Assembly (NCBI GenBank): GCA_035650475.1
Contig: DASRHP010000009.1
Span: 110,545-174,544 of the forward strand
Source: Candidatus Binataceae bacterium
GTDB taxonomy: Bacteria; Desulfobacterota; Binatia; Binatales; Binataceae
DNA length: 64,000 nt
Reading direction: 5' to 3'
This document shows positions 11,378 through 20,231 of this stretch, piece after piece. Both the position numbers and the translations under genes were made by a program. The notes beneath the pieces were generated by a model. It was not told the origin of the DNA, made no database searches, and saw only the letters and a list, made by a program, of their open reading frames with translations. Within the stretch, counting starts at the first letter, position 1; every line of letters begins with the position of its first letter.

Positions 11378-12276
11378 TGGCGCGCCTGAAGTTCACCAAG
11401 ATGCACGGCTGCGGCAACGACTATATCTACGTCGTCGCCGACCGCGTGCGTCCCGCCGATCCCGCCGCGCTCGCACGCCGGCTTTCCGATCGGCACTTCG
11501 GCATCGGCGGCGACGGGCTGATCCTGCTCGCGCCCGCCAAGTACGCCGACGTGCGGATGGAGATGTACAATGCCGACGGCAGCCGCGGCGACATGTGCGG
11601 CAACGGGATCCGATGCGTCGCCCGACTGCACTACGAGCGCTGCGCCCATCCGCAAAGCCCGCTGCGGATCGAGACGGACGCGGGGCTCAAGACCGTCGCA
11701 CTCAGGCTCGACGGCGGCGGCGGCCGCGTCGCCGCTGCGACCGTGGACATGGGCGAGCCGATCCTGGAAGGACGCGAGATTCCGGTCGCCGCGGACGGGC
11801 GCATCGTCGACTATCCGCTTGAAGTTGCCGGGCGCTTGTGGCTGATCACCGCGGTTTCGATGGGCAATCCGCACTGCGTGGTGTTCATTGACGACGAGGC
11901 GATCTTCGCGCTCGATGATTACGAGTTCGCTCGCCTCGGCCGCCAGTTCGAGCACCATCCGTTCTTCCCCCGTCGCGTCAATACCGAGTTCATCCTGCCG
12001 CGCGCGCGCGACCAGCTTAAGATGCGGGTCTGGGAGCGCGGCTCGGGCGAGACGCTCGCCTGCGGCACCGGCGCCTGTGCCTCGCTGGTCGCCGCCGTGC
12101 TGACCCGGCGCGCCGAGCGGCGCGCGACGGTTGAACTGCGCGGCGGGCGGCTGGAGATCGAATGGCGCGAACGAGGCGAGGGCGCCAATCACGTGATGAT
12201 GACCGGCGAGGCGGTCGAAGTCTTCAGCGGCGAGGTCGAGGTCGGCGACGGCGAACTGGTGCCCGTCACGGCCTAG
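11377..12276 (+). CDS. dapF: Diaminopimelate epimerase
   Basis: Cofactor-independent epimerase converting LL- to meso-diaminopimelate. It opens with FTKMHGCGNDYIYV, and the two catalytic cysteines lie in GDMCGNGIRC and ACGTGACAS. Duplicated epimerase fold, 299 residues (family about 275-290). Start overlaps lysA by one base; dapA follows after 17 nt. Supplies both lysine and peptidoglycan precursors. Confidence 0.95.
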   Translation: MARLKFTKMHGCGNDYIYVVADRVRPADPAALARRLSDRHFGIGGDGLILLAPAKYADVRMEMYNADGSRGDMCGNGIRCVARLHYERCAHPQSPLRIETDAGLKTVALRLDGGGGRVAAATVDMGEPILEGREIPVAADGRIVDYPLEVAGRLWLITAVSMGNPHCVVFIDDEAIFALDDYEFARLGRQFEHHPFFPRRVNTEFILPRARDQLKMRVWERGSGETLACGTGACASLVAAVLTRRAERRATVELRGGRLEIEWRERGEGANHVMMTGEAVEVFSGEVEVGDGELVPVTA

Positions 12277-12293
12277 GCCAGGAGGGCGAAGCA

Positions 12294-13166
12294 ATGTTCA
12301 ACGGCGCACTGACGGCGATCGTAACTCCCTTCCGTGACGGCGAGGTTGACGAGCGTGCGCTGCGCGAGCTGGTCGAGTTCCAGATCCAGGGCGGCGTCGA
12401 CGGCCTGGTGCCCTGCGGCTCCACCGGCGAGTCGGCCACCCTCACTCATGCCGAGCACGACCAGGTGGTCAAGATCGTGGTCGAGCAGGCGCGCCGCCGC
12501 GTGCCGGTGGTCGCCGGTACCGGCTCGAATTCGACCGCCGAGGCGATCCGGCTGACCGCCGCCGCGCGCGAGGCCGGCGCCGACGGCGCGCTGATGATCT
12601 CGCCCTACTACAACAAGCCCACCCAGGAGGGCATCTACCGCCACTACCGCACGGTCGCAACCGCCGTTGATCTACCGATTATCGTGTACAACATCCCGGG
12701 CCGCACCGCCTCCAACATCGCGCCCGAAACCTTCGCCCGCCTGTGCGAGGTGCGCAACATCGTGGCGATCAAGGAAGCTTCGGGCTCGATGGACCAGGCT
12801 TCGGACATCCGGCGCTTGTGCGGCGATCGTCTGACGATCCTCTCAGGCGACGACTCGCTCACGCTGCCGCTGATGGCGCTTGGGGCCAAGGGAGTGATTG
12901 CGACGGTGAGCAACGTGATGCCGCGCGAGACCCACGAGCTGGCGGCGGCGGCGCTGGCGGGCGACTTCGCCCGCGCGCGCGAGCTGCACTACAAGCTGCT
13001 GCCGCTGGTCCGCGCGCTGTTCGTCGAGACCAATCCGATCCCGGTCAAGCAGGCGCTCGCGTTTATGGGCAAGTGCACGGCCGAGATGCGGATGCCACTG
13101 TGCCAGATGTCGCCTGGCCCCGCCGAAAAGCTCCACGCAGCGATGAAGGAGCTGCGGCTGATCTGA
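12294..13166 (+). CDS. dapA: 4-hydroxy-tetrahydrodipicolinate synthase
   Basis: First committed step of the DAP/lysine branch, condensing pyruvate with aspartate semialdehyde. Schiff-base Lys160 in IVAIKEASG, Tyr132 in VYNIPGRT and the pyruvate-binding loop CGSTGES (Ser43-Thr44, where the E. coli enzyme has Thr-Thr) are visible. GGAGGG 8 nt upstream fixes the ATG at 12294; 290 residues. It is the last gene of the plus-strand run: dapB, often next in related operons, is absent and the strand switches. Confidence 0.95.
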   Translation: MFNGALTAIVTPFRDGEVDERALRELVEFQIQGGVDGLVPCGSTGESATLTHAEHDQVVKIVVEQARRRVPVVAGTGSNSTAEAIRLTAAAREAGADGALMISPYYNKPTQEGIYRHYRTVATAVDLPIIVYNIPGRTASNIAPETFARLCEVRNIVAIKEASGSMDQASDIRRLCGDRLTILSGDDSLTLPLMALGAKGVIATVSNVMPRETHELAAAALAGDFARARELHYKLLPLVRALFVETNPIPVKQALAFMGKCTAEMRMPLCQMSPGPAEKLHAAMKELRLI

Positions 13167-13182
13167 GCGGGCGCGCCGCGCG

Positions 13183-13467
13183 CTACTTCAGTTCGATCTC
13201 GATGAAGCGGAAGGTGAAGGGATTGGCGTTGACCACGTCATGGGAGACGCCGGCATCGCGCGCGTAGGGGACGCCGGTCACGAGCCGAGCGTCACCTGCA
13301 TTGCCGTCTGTGTCCACAATTCTGAGAGTGCCGCTGGTCAGCGGGACCACCACGTAGTCGTGCGCGTGCGTATGGAAACCGGTGGCGTCGCCCGGCCTGA
13401 AGCTCCACTCGGTGACGATCACCCTGCGGTTGTCTATAAGCCGCGTCGCCTTTGCCCTGGCCGCCAT
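13183..13467 (-). CDS. Small cupin-domain protein
   Basis: 94 residues forming one cupin barrel. The first cupin motif is recognisable as GFHTHAHDYVVVPLTSG, where the histidines would bind a metal; the later SHDVVN region supplies part of motif 2. No signal peptide. It lies 24 nt after the GH88-like gene on the same strand and converges on dapA. Substrate unknown; single-domain cupins are often sugar- or small-molecule-binding, which would fit the neighbour. Confidence 0.7.
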   Translation of the reverse strand: MAARAKATRLIDNRRVIVTEWSFRPGDATGFHTHAHDYVVVPLTSGTLRIVDTDGNAGDARLVTGVPYARDAGVSHDVVNANPFTFRFIEIELK

Positions 13468-13491
13468 CGCGATTAGCCGCTTGCCCGCAGA

Positions 13492-14643
13492 CTAGACCAG
13501 TTTAGGATCGAGTTTGCCGGCGAGGATGTGCAGCGCCTCGAAGAGGTAGTAGCTGCCGAATATCAGTTCGTTGCGGGTAACCGCATCCTGGTTGCGCGAG
13601 TCGTTGCGCTTGTTGAAGCAGCCTTCGGTCAGGATTCCCGGCACGCGGCGGTCGTCCTTCCCGGTCGGAGTCAGATAGCGTTGAACGAGCGCGGCTACGG
13701 TTTCCTCGGCGAAGCGCCGATACTGACTCTGTTTAGCCGGATCTGAAAGGACAGCGCTCAGCTTGAGCAGGCCCGCCGACATCGCGGCGGTCGCCGCGGT
13801 GTCGCGCTCGACCTCAGGGATCGCGGGATCGTCGAAATCCCAAAACGCCACGCGGTCGGCGGGTACATGGGCCATCCACCAATCGGCGCCGCGCTGCGCC
13901 GCCGCAAGCCATCGGCGCTCGCCCGGCTCGCGAATGTAGCTCATCGCCGAGAGCAGCACTCCCCATGCCTGCGCGCGTGCCCAGGTGCTGCGGTCGCTGT
14001 ATCCCTTGTGCGTATAGTGGCGAAGAACAGCGCCGCTTGCGGAGTCGAGCGTGGTGGACTGGATAAAGGTGCCGTCGTCGCGCAGATGGAGGTCGATCAC
14101 GCGCGCGGCGTGGCTGCACGCGATCTCGCGCATCCGCGAATTGCCGCTCTCGCGCGCCGCCCACAGCAGAAACGGTGTCGCGAAGAGGCTGTCGATGCTG
14201 CTCTCGGCGGGGCCGACGCGGGAGCCTTCCTCGGCCTCGGCGCCAAGCGGCATCAGCCCGAGCGCCGGATTGTACAGTCGTATGAGGCTCTCGGCCGCGG
14301 CGAGCGCGATCTCGCGCCCGGCCGCGTCGTCGAGCAGGATGTGTCCAAGGCTGCCGCCGTAGTAGAAGGGCACGGCCTTGAAGACCGAGGCCAGGTTAAT
14401 CCGCGCGCGCAGCTTGTCGGCGAGTTCGGCGGCGCGGCGGCGGTAGGATTGCTCGCGGATATCGCGGCAGGCGAGCCAGAGCATCGCGATCCAATAACCG
14501 CCGGTCCAGTCGCCGTCCGCGGTGACCGTCCATGCTCCGGTTTCCGGATTGCCCCAATGCGGAAAGCCGCTTTGCACGCGCTCAACCGTGTCGCGCACGC
14601 GCGCCAGCATCCGCTCGATTCCGTTCTCCCACAGCTCGGCCAT
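13492..14643 (-). CDS. GH88-type unsaturated glucuronyl hydrolase-like protein
   Basis: 383 residues of an (alpha/alpha)6-barrel type glycoside hydrolase. Features typical of family GH88/GH105 are DWTGGYWIAMLWLA near the N-terminus, SSIDSLFATPFLLWAA in the middle and STWARAQAWG, which matches the conserved WARGQAW-like motif. The ATG at 14643 has GAGGAAG about 6 nt upstream and is preferred to one 36 nt earlier. No signal peptide, so it probably acts in the cytoplasm on oligosaccharides with an unsaturated uronate end. Exact substrate unknown. Confidence 0.72.
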   Translation of the reverse strand: MAELWENGIERMLARVRDTVERVQSGFPHWGNPETGAWTVTADGDWTGGYWIAMLWLACRDIREQSYRRRAAELADKLRARINLASVFKAVPFYYGGSLGHILLDDAAGREIALAAAESLIRLYNPALGLMPLGAEAEEGSRVGPAESSIDSLFATPFLLWAARESGNSRMREIACSHAARVIDLHLRDDGTFIQSTTLDSASGAVLRHYTHKGYSDRSTWARAQAWGVLLSAMSYIREPGERRWLAAAQRGADWWMAHVPADRVAFWDFDDPAIPEVERDTAATAAMSAGLLKLSAVLSDPAKQSQYRRFAEETVAALVQRYLTPTGKDDRRVPGILTEGCFNKRNDSRNQDAVTRNELIFGSYYLFEALHILAGKLDPKLV

Positions 14644-14768
14644 GGCTATCTTCCTCGCCCAAAGCAGCGGGCGCGTCAAGCTGCGGGAGATTCGACCGCA
14701 ACCCTCACGCTCCTATGGTTTCGGGGCTGCGGGTCGCGCAGCCTGGGGGGCGGATCGAGGGAAGTGGA

Positions 14769-16010
14769 CTACTGGCGCGGGCGGATACGGTAGCGGATCG
14801 GCATGTGCTTGATGCCGCCGACGAAGGACGAGCGCATCCGTTGGACCGGCCCCGCGAGTTCGACCCGCTCCAGTCGCGCGGCCAGCTGCCGGAACATCGA
14901 CTGCAACTCCAGCCGCGCCAGGTTTGCGCCCAGGCAGTAGTGCTCGCCGATGCCGAAGGCGATGTGATAGTTGGGTGAGCGCGCGACGTCGAACTCGAAC
15001 GGCCGCTCGAAGATTTTCTCGTCGCGGTTGGCCGACGGGTAGAACAGTGCCAGCACGTCGCCCTCGCGGATCTTCTGCCCGTGCAGCTCGGTGTCGGCGT
15101 TCGCGATGCGCGCGAACTGGATCACTGGCGAGGTCCAGCGGATGATCTCCTCGGTCGCCGAGGGGATCAGCGCGGGGTCGCGCCGCAGCCGCTCGAACTG
15201 ATCCGGATGTGTTATGAGCGCGTGGAGCCCGCCGGTGGTCGCGTTGCGCGTGGTCTCGTTGCCCGCGATTATCAGCAGGGCGAAGTAGGACAGCAACTCG
15301 AAGGGCGGCAGCGCCTCGCCGTTGACCTTGCCGTTGGCGAGGGCGCTGGCGAGGTCGTCGCGCGGCGCGCGCCGGCGGTCCTCGCAAAGCTGCGTGAAGT
15401 ACTGGAAGAACTCCATCCGCGCGCGCTCGAGGTTCTCCTTGATCGTCTCGCTGCCGCCGTATTCAGGGTCCGCGGGGCCGATCATCGCGTTGCTCAGCCG
15501 AAACATCATGTCCCAGTCGGCGCGCGGGATCCCGAACATCTCGGCGATCACGGCCAGCGGCAGCTTGGCCGAGACCTCGGTCACGAAGTCGCACTCCTCG
15601 CGGCCAATCAGGCCGTCGAGCACTTCGTCGGTGATCGAATCGATCTGGCCGCGCAGTTGCTGGACCGCGCGCGGCGTGAAGCGCCCGCTGACCACCGAGC
15701 GATAGGCGCCGTGCTCGGGCGGGTTCATGTTGAGGAGCTGGCGCAGGATCGCCTCGTCGGCCGCAGGCGCGCCTTCTTCGTCCATCGAGACGAACAGCAG
15801 CTGGCCGCTGCGGAACAGCTCGGGTTGGCGCGAGACGGTCACGATGTCGGCGTGGGTGGTGACCGCCCAGAACGGCTCGACCCGCGCTCGTTCGTAGCGG
15901 AAGACCGGCGCCTCGTGCCTGAGCAGCGTCCATTCCTCGTGCGGGTAGCCGCGCTGCACGTAAAGGTCGGGATCGAGTATGTCGATCGTTTCGAGGCTCA
16001 GAGCTGCCAT
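14769..16010 (-). CDS. Cytochrome P450
   Basis: Class I bacterial P450, 413 residues. The I-helix oxygen-binding motif reads AGNETTRN, the K-helix ExxR is EEIIR, and the haem loop is FGIGEHYCLGANLAR with the ligand Cys. The AGNETTRN form recalls the actinobacterial CYP124/125/142-type enzymes that hydroxylate steroid and terminal methyl groups, but the substrate cannot be fixed from sequence. The start MAALSLETID is chosen because the upstream extension is Arg-rich and overlaps the ferredoxin. It lies 65 nt downstream of its likely electron donor. Confidence 0.92.
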   Translation of the reverse strand: MAALSLETIDILDPDLYVQRGYPHEEWTLLRHEAPVFRYERARVEPFWAVTTHADIVTVSRQPELFRSGQLLFVSMDEEGAPAADEAILRQLLNMNPPEHGAYRSVVSGRFTPRAVQQLRGQIDSITDEVLDGLIGREECDFVTEVSAKLPLAVIAEMFGIPRADWDMMFRLSNAMIGPADPEYGGSETIKENLERARMEFFQYFTQLCEDRRRAPRDDLASALANGKVNGEALPPFELLSYFALLIIAGNETTRNATTGGLHALITHPDQFERLRRDPALIPSATEEIIRWTSPVIQFARIANADTELHGQKIREGDVLALFYPSANRDEKIFERPFEFDVARSPNYHIAFGIGEHYCLGANLARLELQSMFRQLAARLERVELAGPVQRMRSSFVGGIKHMPIRYRIRPRQ

Positions 16011-16075
16011 TGATTGGTTAATCCTCGCGGGGCGCTGAATTCCGTATCGTCCCTGCCGGAGGGGCCGCCTGCCGG

Positions 16076-16270
16076 CTATTCCTCGATTATCCGGATGGCC
16101 TGGCGCGGACAGAGGCTCACCGCCAGTTCGACCTTGGCGCGCAGCGCCTGCGGCGGGCGTTCGATCAGCACGTAGCTGCGGTCGTCGTCGCGCAATTCGA
16201 AGACCTGCGGCGCGACCTCGACGCAGCGGGCGTTGCCTTCGCACAAATTATGATTGACGACGACCTTCAT
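16076..16270 (-). CDS. 3Fe-4S ferredoxin, P450 partner
   Basis: 64 residues: MKVVVNHNLCEGNARC ... CPRQAI. The cluster ligands C-x5-C ... C-P match the [3Fe-4S]/[4Fe-4S] ferredoxins that serve bacterial P450s. GAGGAGC about 6 nt upstream of the ATG at 16270 supports this start over a longer frame. Placed just upstream of the P450 in the same direction, it is very probably the electron donor. A ferredoxin reductase is not seen in the window. Confidence 0.88.
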   Translation of the reverse strand: MKVVVNHNLCEGNARCVEVAPQVFELRDDDRSYVLIERPPQALRAKVELAVSLCPRQAIRIIEE

Positions 16271-16410
16271 CGCGGGCTCCTCGAAAGCGGCTGCTTGGGT
16301 GAGAAGCGGGGGCTTCGCTTGCAGCGCCCCCCGCGCACCACGATATCGGCCCTCCACAAACGGCGCAACGGCCTCATCCGTGCAGGAAAATCACGCCTGC
16401 TCGTTCGCTC

Positions 16411-16719
16411 TTGACGAGCCTTGGGCTTGCCCTCCTACTGTGGAGCGCGATGTACGTCGCCGTGTTCTACCGCCGCGGCAGGCGCGAAGCGCGAAGCTTC
16501 TCCAGCTTCGAGGCGGCGCGCGGCTTCATGCACGACGGCGCGGCGCGGCAGGTGCTTTCGCCGATTGCCATCTGGCAGGCGGACAGCAACCGCCTGTGGC
16601 TGTGGAGCGGATACTCGCGCGGAGCGCTCGACCGCAGTCGGGCGCTGCGCGACGCCAAGGCGGCGCTGTCGCTGCCGGCTTACCATCTTTTCGGCGCTAT
16701 CGAGGAGTTCGACGACTAG
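16411..16719 (+). CDS. Small single-pass membrane protein (hypothetical)
   Basis: Starting at TTG 16411, the frame gives one hydrophobic helix (SLGLALLLWSAMYVAVFY) followed at once by RRGRRE, i.e. an N-out or N-in anchor with a basic stop, then about 75 soluble residues. An ATG at 16450 inside the helix is the only other start. No ribosome-binding site is obvious. It overlaps no other convincing gene. No family recognised; the membrane topology is the only support. Confidence 0.4.
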   Translation: MTSLGLALLLWSAMYVAVFYRRGRREARSFSSFEAARGFMHDGAARQVLSPIAIWQADSNRLWLWSGYSRGALDRSRALRDAKAALSLPAYHLFGAIEEFDD

Positions 16720-16786
16720 GCCGTCGCCGCGCCGGGCGTGCCGATTGCCGTTGACCGGCCCCGTGCGCCCGCCGACAATCCGAGTG

Positions 16787-17923
16787 ATGCGCTCGTGGGG
16801 CGAACCGCCATGGCGGCGCGTCGAGCTTCCGACGCGCTCGCTTCAGGATTCGGCGCCCGAGGTTGCGATCGTCGGTGGCGGCCTCACCGGCGCTTCCGCC
16901 GCATACCACGTCGCGCGGAGCGGCATACGCGCGGTGCTGCTCGAAGCCGCGCGCGTGGGCGACGGCGCCAGCGGACGCACCGGCGGGATCGTGCTGGAGG
17001 GCACCGCGAGAGGAGTTCTCAAGGGCGTCGGCCAGTGCGTCCCGCAGCTTGCGCGGCTGGTCGAGGACGCGAAGCTCGACTGCGATCTGCGGCTGCCCGG
17101 TTGCTGGGAGATAGAGCATCGCGACGATGCCGATGACGACGGATGCGACGATCATCCCGGCACGCCGAGCGGCGCGCTGCCATGGAAGGACGCCGGCGTC
17201 GGGATCCGGATCGCGCGAACGGTCGTGGGCGGCACGGTTGACCCGATGGCGCTGCTCTGCGGCCTCGTGCGCGCGGCGGCCGACGCCGGCGCGATTGTCC
17301 ATGAACATGCCGCAGTGCGCCGCATCGACGTCGCGCCGGAACCAGCGCTCGAACTCGATGGCGCGACGATCCGGCCGCGCCGAGTGATCGTCGTTGTTAA
17401 CGCATGGACCAGCGCGCTGCTCCCGGACGTCCGGCACGTTGAGAGCGCGCTGACCTTCGCGCTGGCGACCGCGCCGCTCGCCCCGTCCGTGATCGACGAG
17501 ATTGGCCTGGGCGCGGGCTTTCCCTTTTACACAATTGACACGCCGTACTTATGGGGCCGGTTGATGCCGGACGGCGGCGTGATTTTCGGCTCCGGCCTCG
17601 CCTACGGCCGGCCCCGCGAGCTCGAGAACCTCGATCTCGAAGCGGCCGACGCCGCGGCCGCGCTGGCGCGTCTCGAAGCACGTGTGCGCAAACTCCATCC
17701 GGCGCTCCGCAAGGTGCGCGTCGCGAACCGATGGGCGGGGCCGATCGGGATCCCGCGCGGGATGGTTCCGCTCGTGGGACCGATGCCCGACGCGCCTGCG
17801 GTGCTGGTCGCCGGCGGCTACGCCGGGCACGGCGTCGCGCTTAGCGTATGGATGGGATGGATGCTGGCGCGCGCGATCGTCGAGGACGAAGCGCTGCCGC
17901 CGTGGGGCGGCGTCGCGCCGTAG
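16787..17923 (+). CDS. FAD-dependent oxidoreductase, DAO family
   Basis: 378 residues. Dinucleotide-binding EVAIVGGGLTGASAAYHVA at the N-terminus, GASGRTGGIVLEG soon after, and a C-terminal FAD-contact segment VLVAGGYAGHGVALSVWMG are the pattern of the glycine/D-amino-acid oxidase family. ATG at 16787 places the Rossmann motif near residue 27. Substrate unknown (amines, D-amino acids or sarcosine-like compounds are usual). It stands alone between the small membrane protein and the acyl-CoA dehydrogenase. Confidence 0.82.
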   Translation: MRSWGEPPWRRVELPTRSLQDSAPEVAIVGGGLTGASAAYHVARSGIRAVLLEAARVGDGASGRTGGIVLEGTARGVLKGVGQCVPQLARLVEDAKLDCDLRLPGCWEIEHRDDADDDGCDDHPGTPSGALPWKDAGVGIRIARTVVGGTVDPMALLCGLVRAAADAGAIVHEHAAVRRIDVAPEPALELDGATIRPRRVIVVVNAWTSALLPDVRHVESALTFALATAPLAPSVIDEIGLGAGFPFYTIDTPYLWGRLMPDGGVIFGSGLAYGRPRELENLDLEAADAAAALARLEARVRKLHPALRKVRVANRWAGPIGIPRGMVPLVGPMPDAPAVLVAGGYAGHGVALSVWMGWMLARAIVEDEALPPWGGVAP

Positions 17924-18033
17924 CCTGGACCCGACGATCAGACATTGGGCGGCCTGTCTGTGCTAATCTGCAGCCGTAGTCGGCATTGCGACCGCGAGCT
18001 CGGCATGGCGGCCATCGCAGAAGGGGCGCGCCG

Positions 18034-19221
18034 ATGGACTTTAAGTTCAGCGAAGAGGACGAAGCCTTCCGCCTGGAATTCCGGAGTTGGCTGGAGCGCA
18101 ATCTGCCGCGCGACTGGCGCGACGACGGCGAACTGCACGATCCCGACACCCGCGAGGAGTTCGAGCGCCGCCGCGCATGGCATCGCAAGCTCTACGATGG
18201 CGGCTGGATGTGCATCCACTGGCCCAAGGAGTACGGCGGACGCGGCGCGACCCTGCTCCAGCAGATCATCTACCAGCAGGAGCTCGACCGCGTGAAGGCG
18301 CCGCCGACGGTCAACTTTCAGGGTATCGCCCGCGTCGGGCCGACCCTGATGCAATGGGGCACGCCCGAACAGAAAAGGCGCTACATCCCGAAAATCCCCC
18401 CGGCCGAGGAGATCTGGTGCCAGGGGCTTTCCGAGCCGAACCACGGCTCCGACCTCGCCGCGGTCGAAACCCGCGCCGTAGATCAGGGTGATCACTTCGT
18501 CGTCAACGGCTCCAAAGTATGGACCTCGAACGCCCATCACGCCGACTTCACCACGCTGCTCTGCCGCACCGACCCCAGCCTGCCCAAGCATAAGGGGCTG
18601 AGCTATCTGCTGGTCGATCTGAAAAGTCCCGGGGTTACGATCCGACCGCTCATCCAAATCACCGGGGAGCATGGTTTCAACCAGGTTTTCTTCGAAGACG
18701 TCGCGGTGCCCAGGGCCAATCTCGTCGGCGAGAAGAACCAGGGATGGCTGGTCGCGATGACCAACATGATGTTCGAGCGGACGATCCACGGCGGCCGCAC
18801 CGACATGATGGTCGAGGTGCGCCAGTTGCGCGACCTCGCGGCCCGGGTCGAGCGCAACGGCCGGCCGGCGTGGGAGGACGCTTATGTGCGCCAGCGTATC
18901 GCGCGCTTCGCCTGCGAGGCGGAGGCGCTCAAGTACACGAGCTATCGCCAGCTGACGCGCCAGCTCAGGGGGCTGCCGCCCGGCCCCGAGGGCTCGCTCA
19001 TGAAGCTGGGCACGACCGACCTCAACCTGCGCATCCAGACGTTCGCGATGGAGCTGCTCGGGCCCTACAGCCAGTTCGAGTATCGCGCCCCGGGCGCGCT
19101 CGACCACGGCAAGTGGTCGCATCGGATGCTCGCGGCGCGGCGCGGCACGATCGCGGCCGGCACTAACGAGATCCAGCACAACATCATCGGCGAGCGCGTG
19201 CTCGGCCTGCCCAAGGGCTGA
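18034..19221 (+). CDS. Acyl-CoA dehydrogenase family protein
   Basis: 395 residues with the three-part ACAD fold: helical N-domain, the FAD-contact WCQGLSEPNHGSD, the beta domain KVWTSNAHHADFTT and C-terminal helical bundle. The position of the usual catalytic Glu (YEGT in mammalian medium-chain enzymes) reads IAAGTNEIQ, so that Glu is Ala. Such enzymes, including mycobacterial steroid-type FadEs, use another residue or pair with a second subunit. GAAGGGG precedes the ATG at 18034. Likely in acyl-CoA or side-chain oxidation; substrate unknown. Confidence 0.85.
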   Translation: MDFKFSEEDEAFRLEFRSWLERNLPRDWRDDGELHDPDTREEFERRRAWHRKLYDGGWMCIHWPKEYGGRGATLLQQIIYQQELDRVKAPPTVNFQGIARVGPTLMQWGTPEQKRRYIPKIPPAEEIWCQGLSEPNHGSDLAAVETRAVDQGDHFVVNGSKVWTSNAHHADFTTLLCRTDPSLPKHKGLSYLLVDLKSPGVTIRPLIQITGEHGFNQVFFEDVAVPRANLVGEKNQGWLVAMTNMMFERTIHGGRTDMMVEVRQLRDLAARVERNGRPAWEDAYVRQRIARFACEAEALKYTSYRQLTRQLRGLPPGPEGSLMKLGTTDLNLRIQTFAMELLGPYSQFEYRAPGALDHGKWSHRMLAARRGTIAAGTNEIQHNIIGERVLGLPKG

Positions 19222-19248
19222 GCGGAGCGGCCGCGCCCGCGCGGGCGC

Positions 19249-20067
19249 TCAGTTGCCCCAGACCGAACCGCCGTCGATATTGATCGCCTGACCGGTGATC
19301 CATTTGCCGCGATCGCTGACCAGAAAGAGCACGAACTCGGCGCACTCGCTGCCGTCGCCCGCGTAGCCGAGCGGGATGAAACTTTTGATGAAGTTCTTCC
19401 AGCTCTCGCCGCGCCCCAGATCGTCCATCCGGAAGGTGTCGATTACGCCCGGGCATACCGCGTTGACCCTGATCCCGTGGCGCGCCAGCTCCAGCGCCAT
19501 CGAGCGCGCGAGCGCGTTGACGCCGGCCTTGGAGGCCGAATAGGCGGCGGCGTTGGCCCCCGCGATCTTGCTCGCGATCGAGGAGATGTTGACGATGCTG
19601 CCGCCCTGGCCCTGGGCGATCATCCGGCGCGCCGCCGCGCGCGAGAGCAGGAAGGTGCCGTCGAGGTTGGTCACCAGCACCTTCTTCCAGACCTCGTAGG
19701 GAAGCTCGACCGTCGCGACCCGGTCGGGGCCACGGGCGGCGCTGGCATTGTTGATCACGATATCCAGACGGCCGAACTCGGCCAGTGTGCGCTCGATCAG
19801 CGAATCGACGGCACGCTCGTCGCGGATGTCGGAAACCAGCGCCAGGCATCGGCCGCCCGCCCGCCGGATCTCGTCGGCGACGCTCTCGATATCGCGCCAT
19901 CCCGCCGCCTTCTCGTCGTCGGGGTAGTGCTCGGGCGCGCGTCCGGTGCCGGTGATGACGATTGCGGCGCCCGCCTGCGCGAGCCGCTTGGCGATCGGAC
20001 GCCCGATGCTGCGCATGCGCCCGGCGCCGGTTACGATTGCGACCTTGCCTGCCAGTTCCTGTTCCAT
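19249..20067 (-). CDS. Short-chain dehydrogenase/reductase
   Basis: 272-residue classical SDR: cofactor motif TGAGRMRSIG, INNAS, catalytic Ser in VNISSIAS, Tyr-x3-Lys in YSASK and the C-terminal ITGQAINIDGGSVW. The insertion around GTGRAPEHYPDDEK after the second strand is a little longer than usual. Convergent with the acyl-CoA dehydrogenase. Members of this group reduce or oxidise hydroxy/keto groups, often 3-hydroxyacyl or polyol substrates; the exact one is unknown. Confidence 0.88.
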   Translation of the reverse strand: MEQELAGKVAIVTGAGRMRSIGRPIAKRLAQAGAAIVITGTGRAPEHYPDDEKAAGWRDIESVADEIRRAGGRCLALVSDIRDERAVDSLIERTLAEFGRLDIVINNASAARGPDRVATVELPYEVWKKVLVTNLDGTFLLSRAAARRMIAQGQGGSIVNISSIASKIAGANAAAYSASKAGVNALARSMALELARHGIRVNAVCPGVIDTFRMDDLGRGESWKNFIKSFIPLGYAGDGSECAEFVLFLVSDRGKWITGQAINIDGGSVWGN

Positions 20068-20231
20068 TGCGATCGATTCCTCAGCGCTGCCGATTTTCGA
20101 TGCAGACAGTAGCCGACAGCCGAGCGCGCGAACAAGCTCGGCCGCGGGGAGTTTGGCCGCCGGGCGATGCTTGGGCTATAGCTCATGCGTCGCGCGCATC
20201 CCATTGCTCGCCGCGCGGCGCCGTCCGCGGT

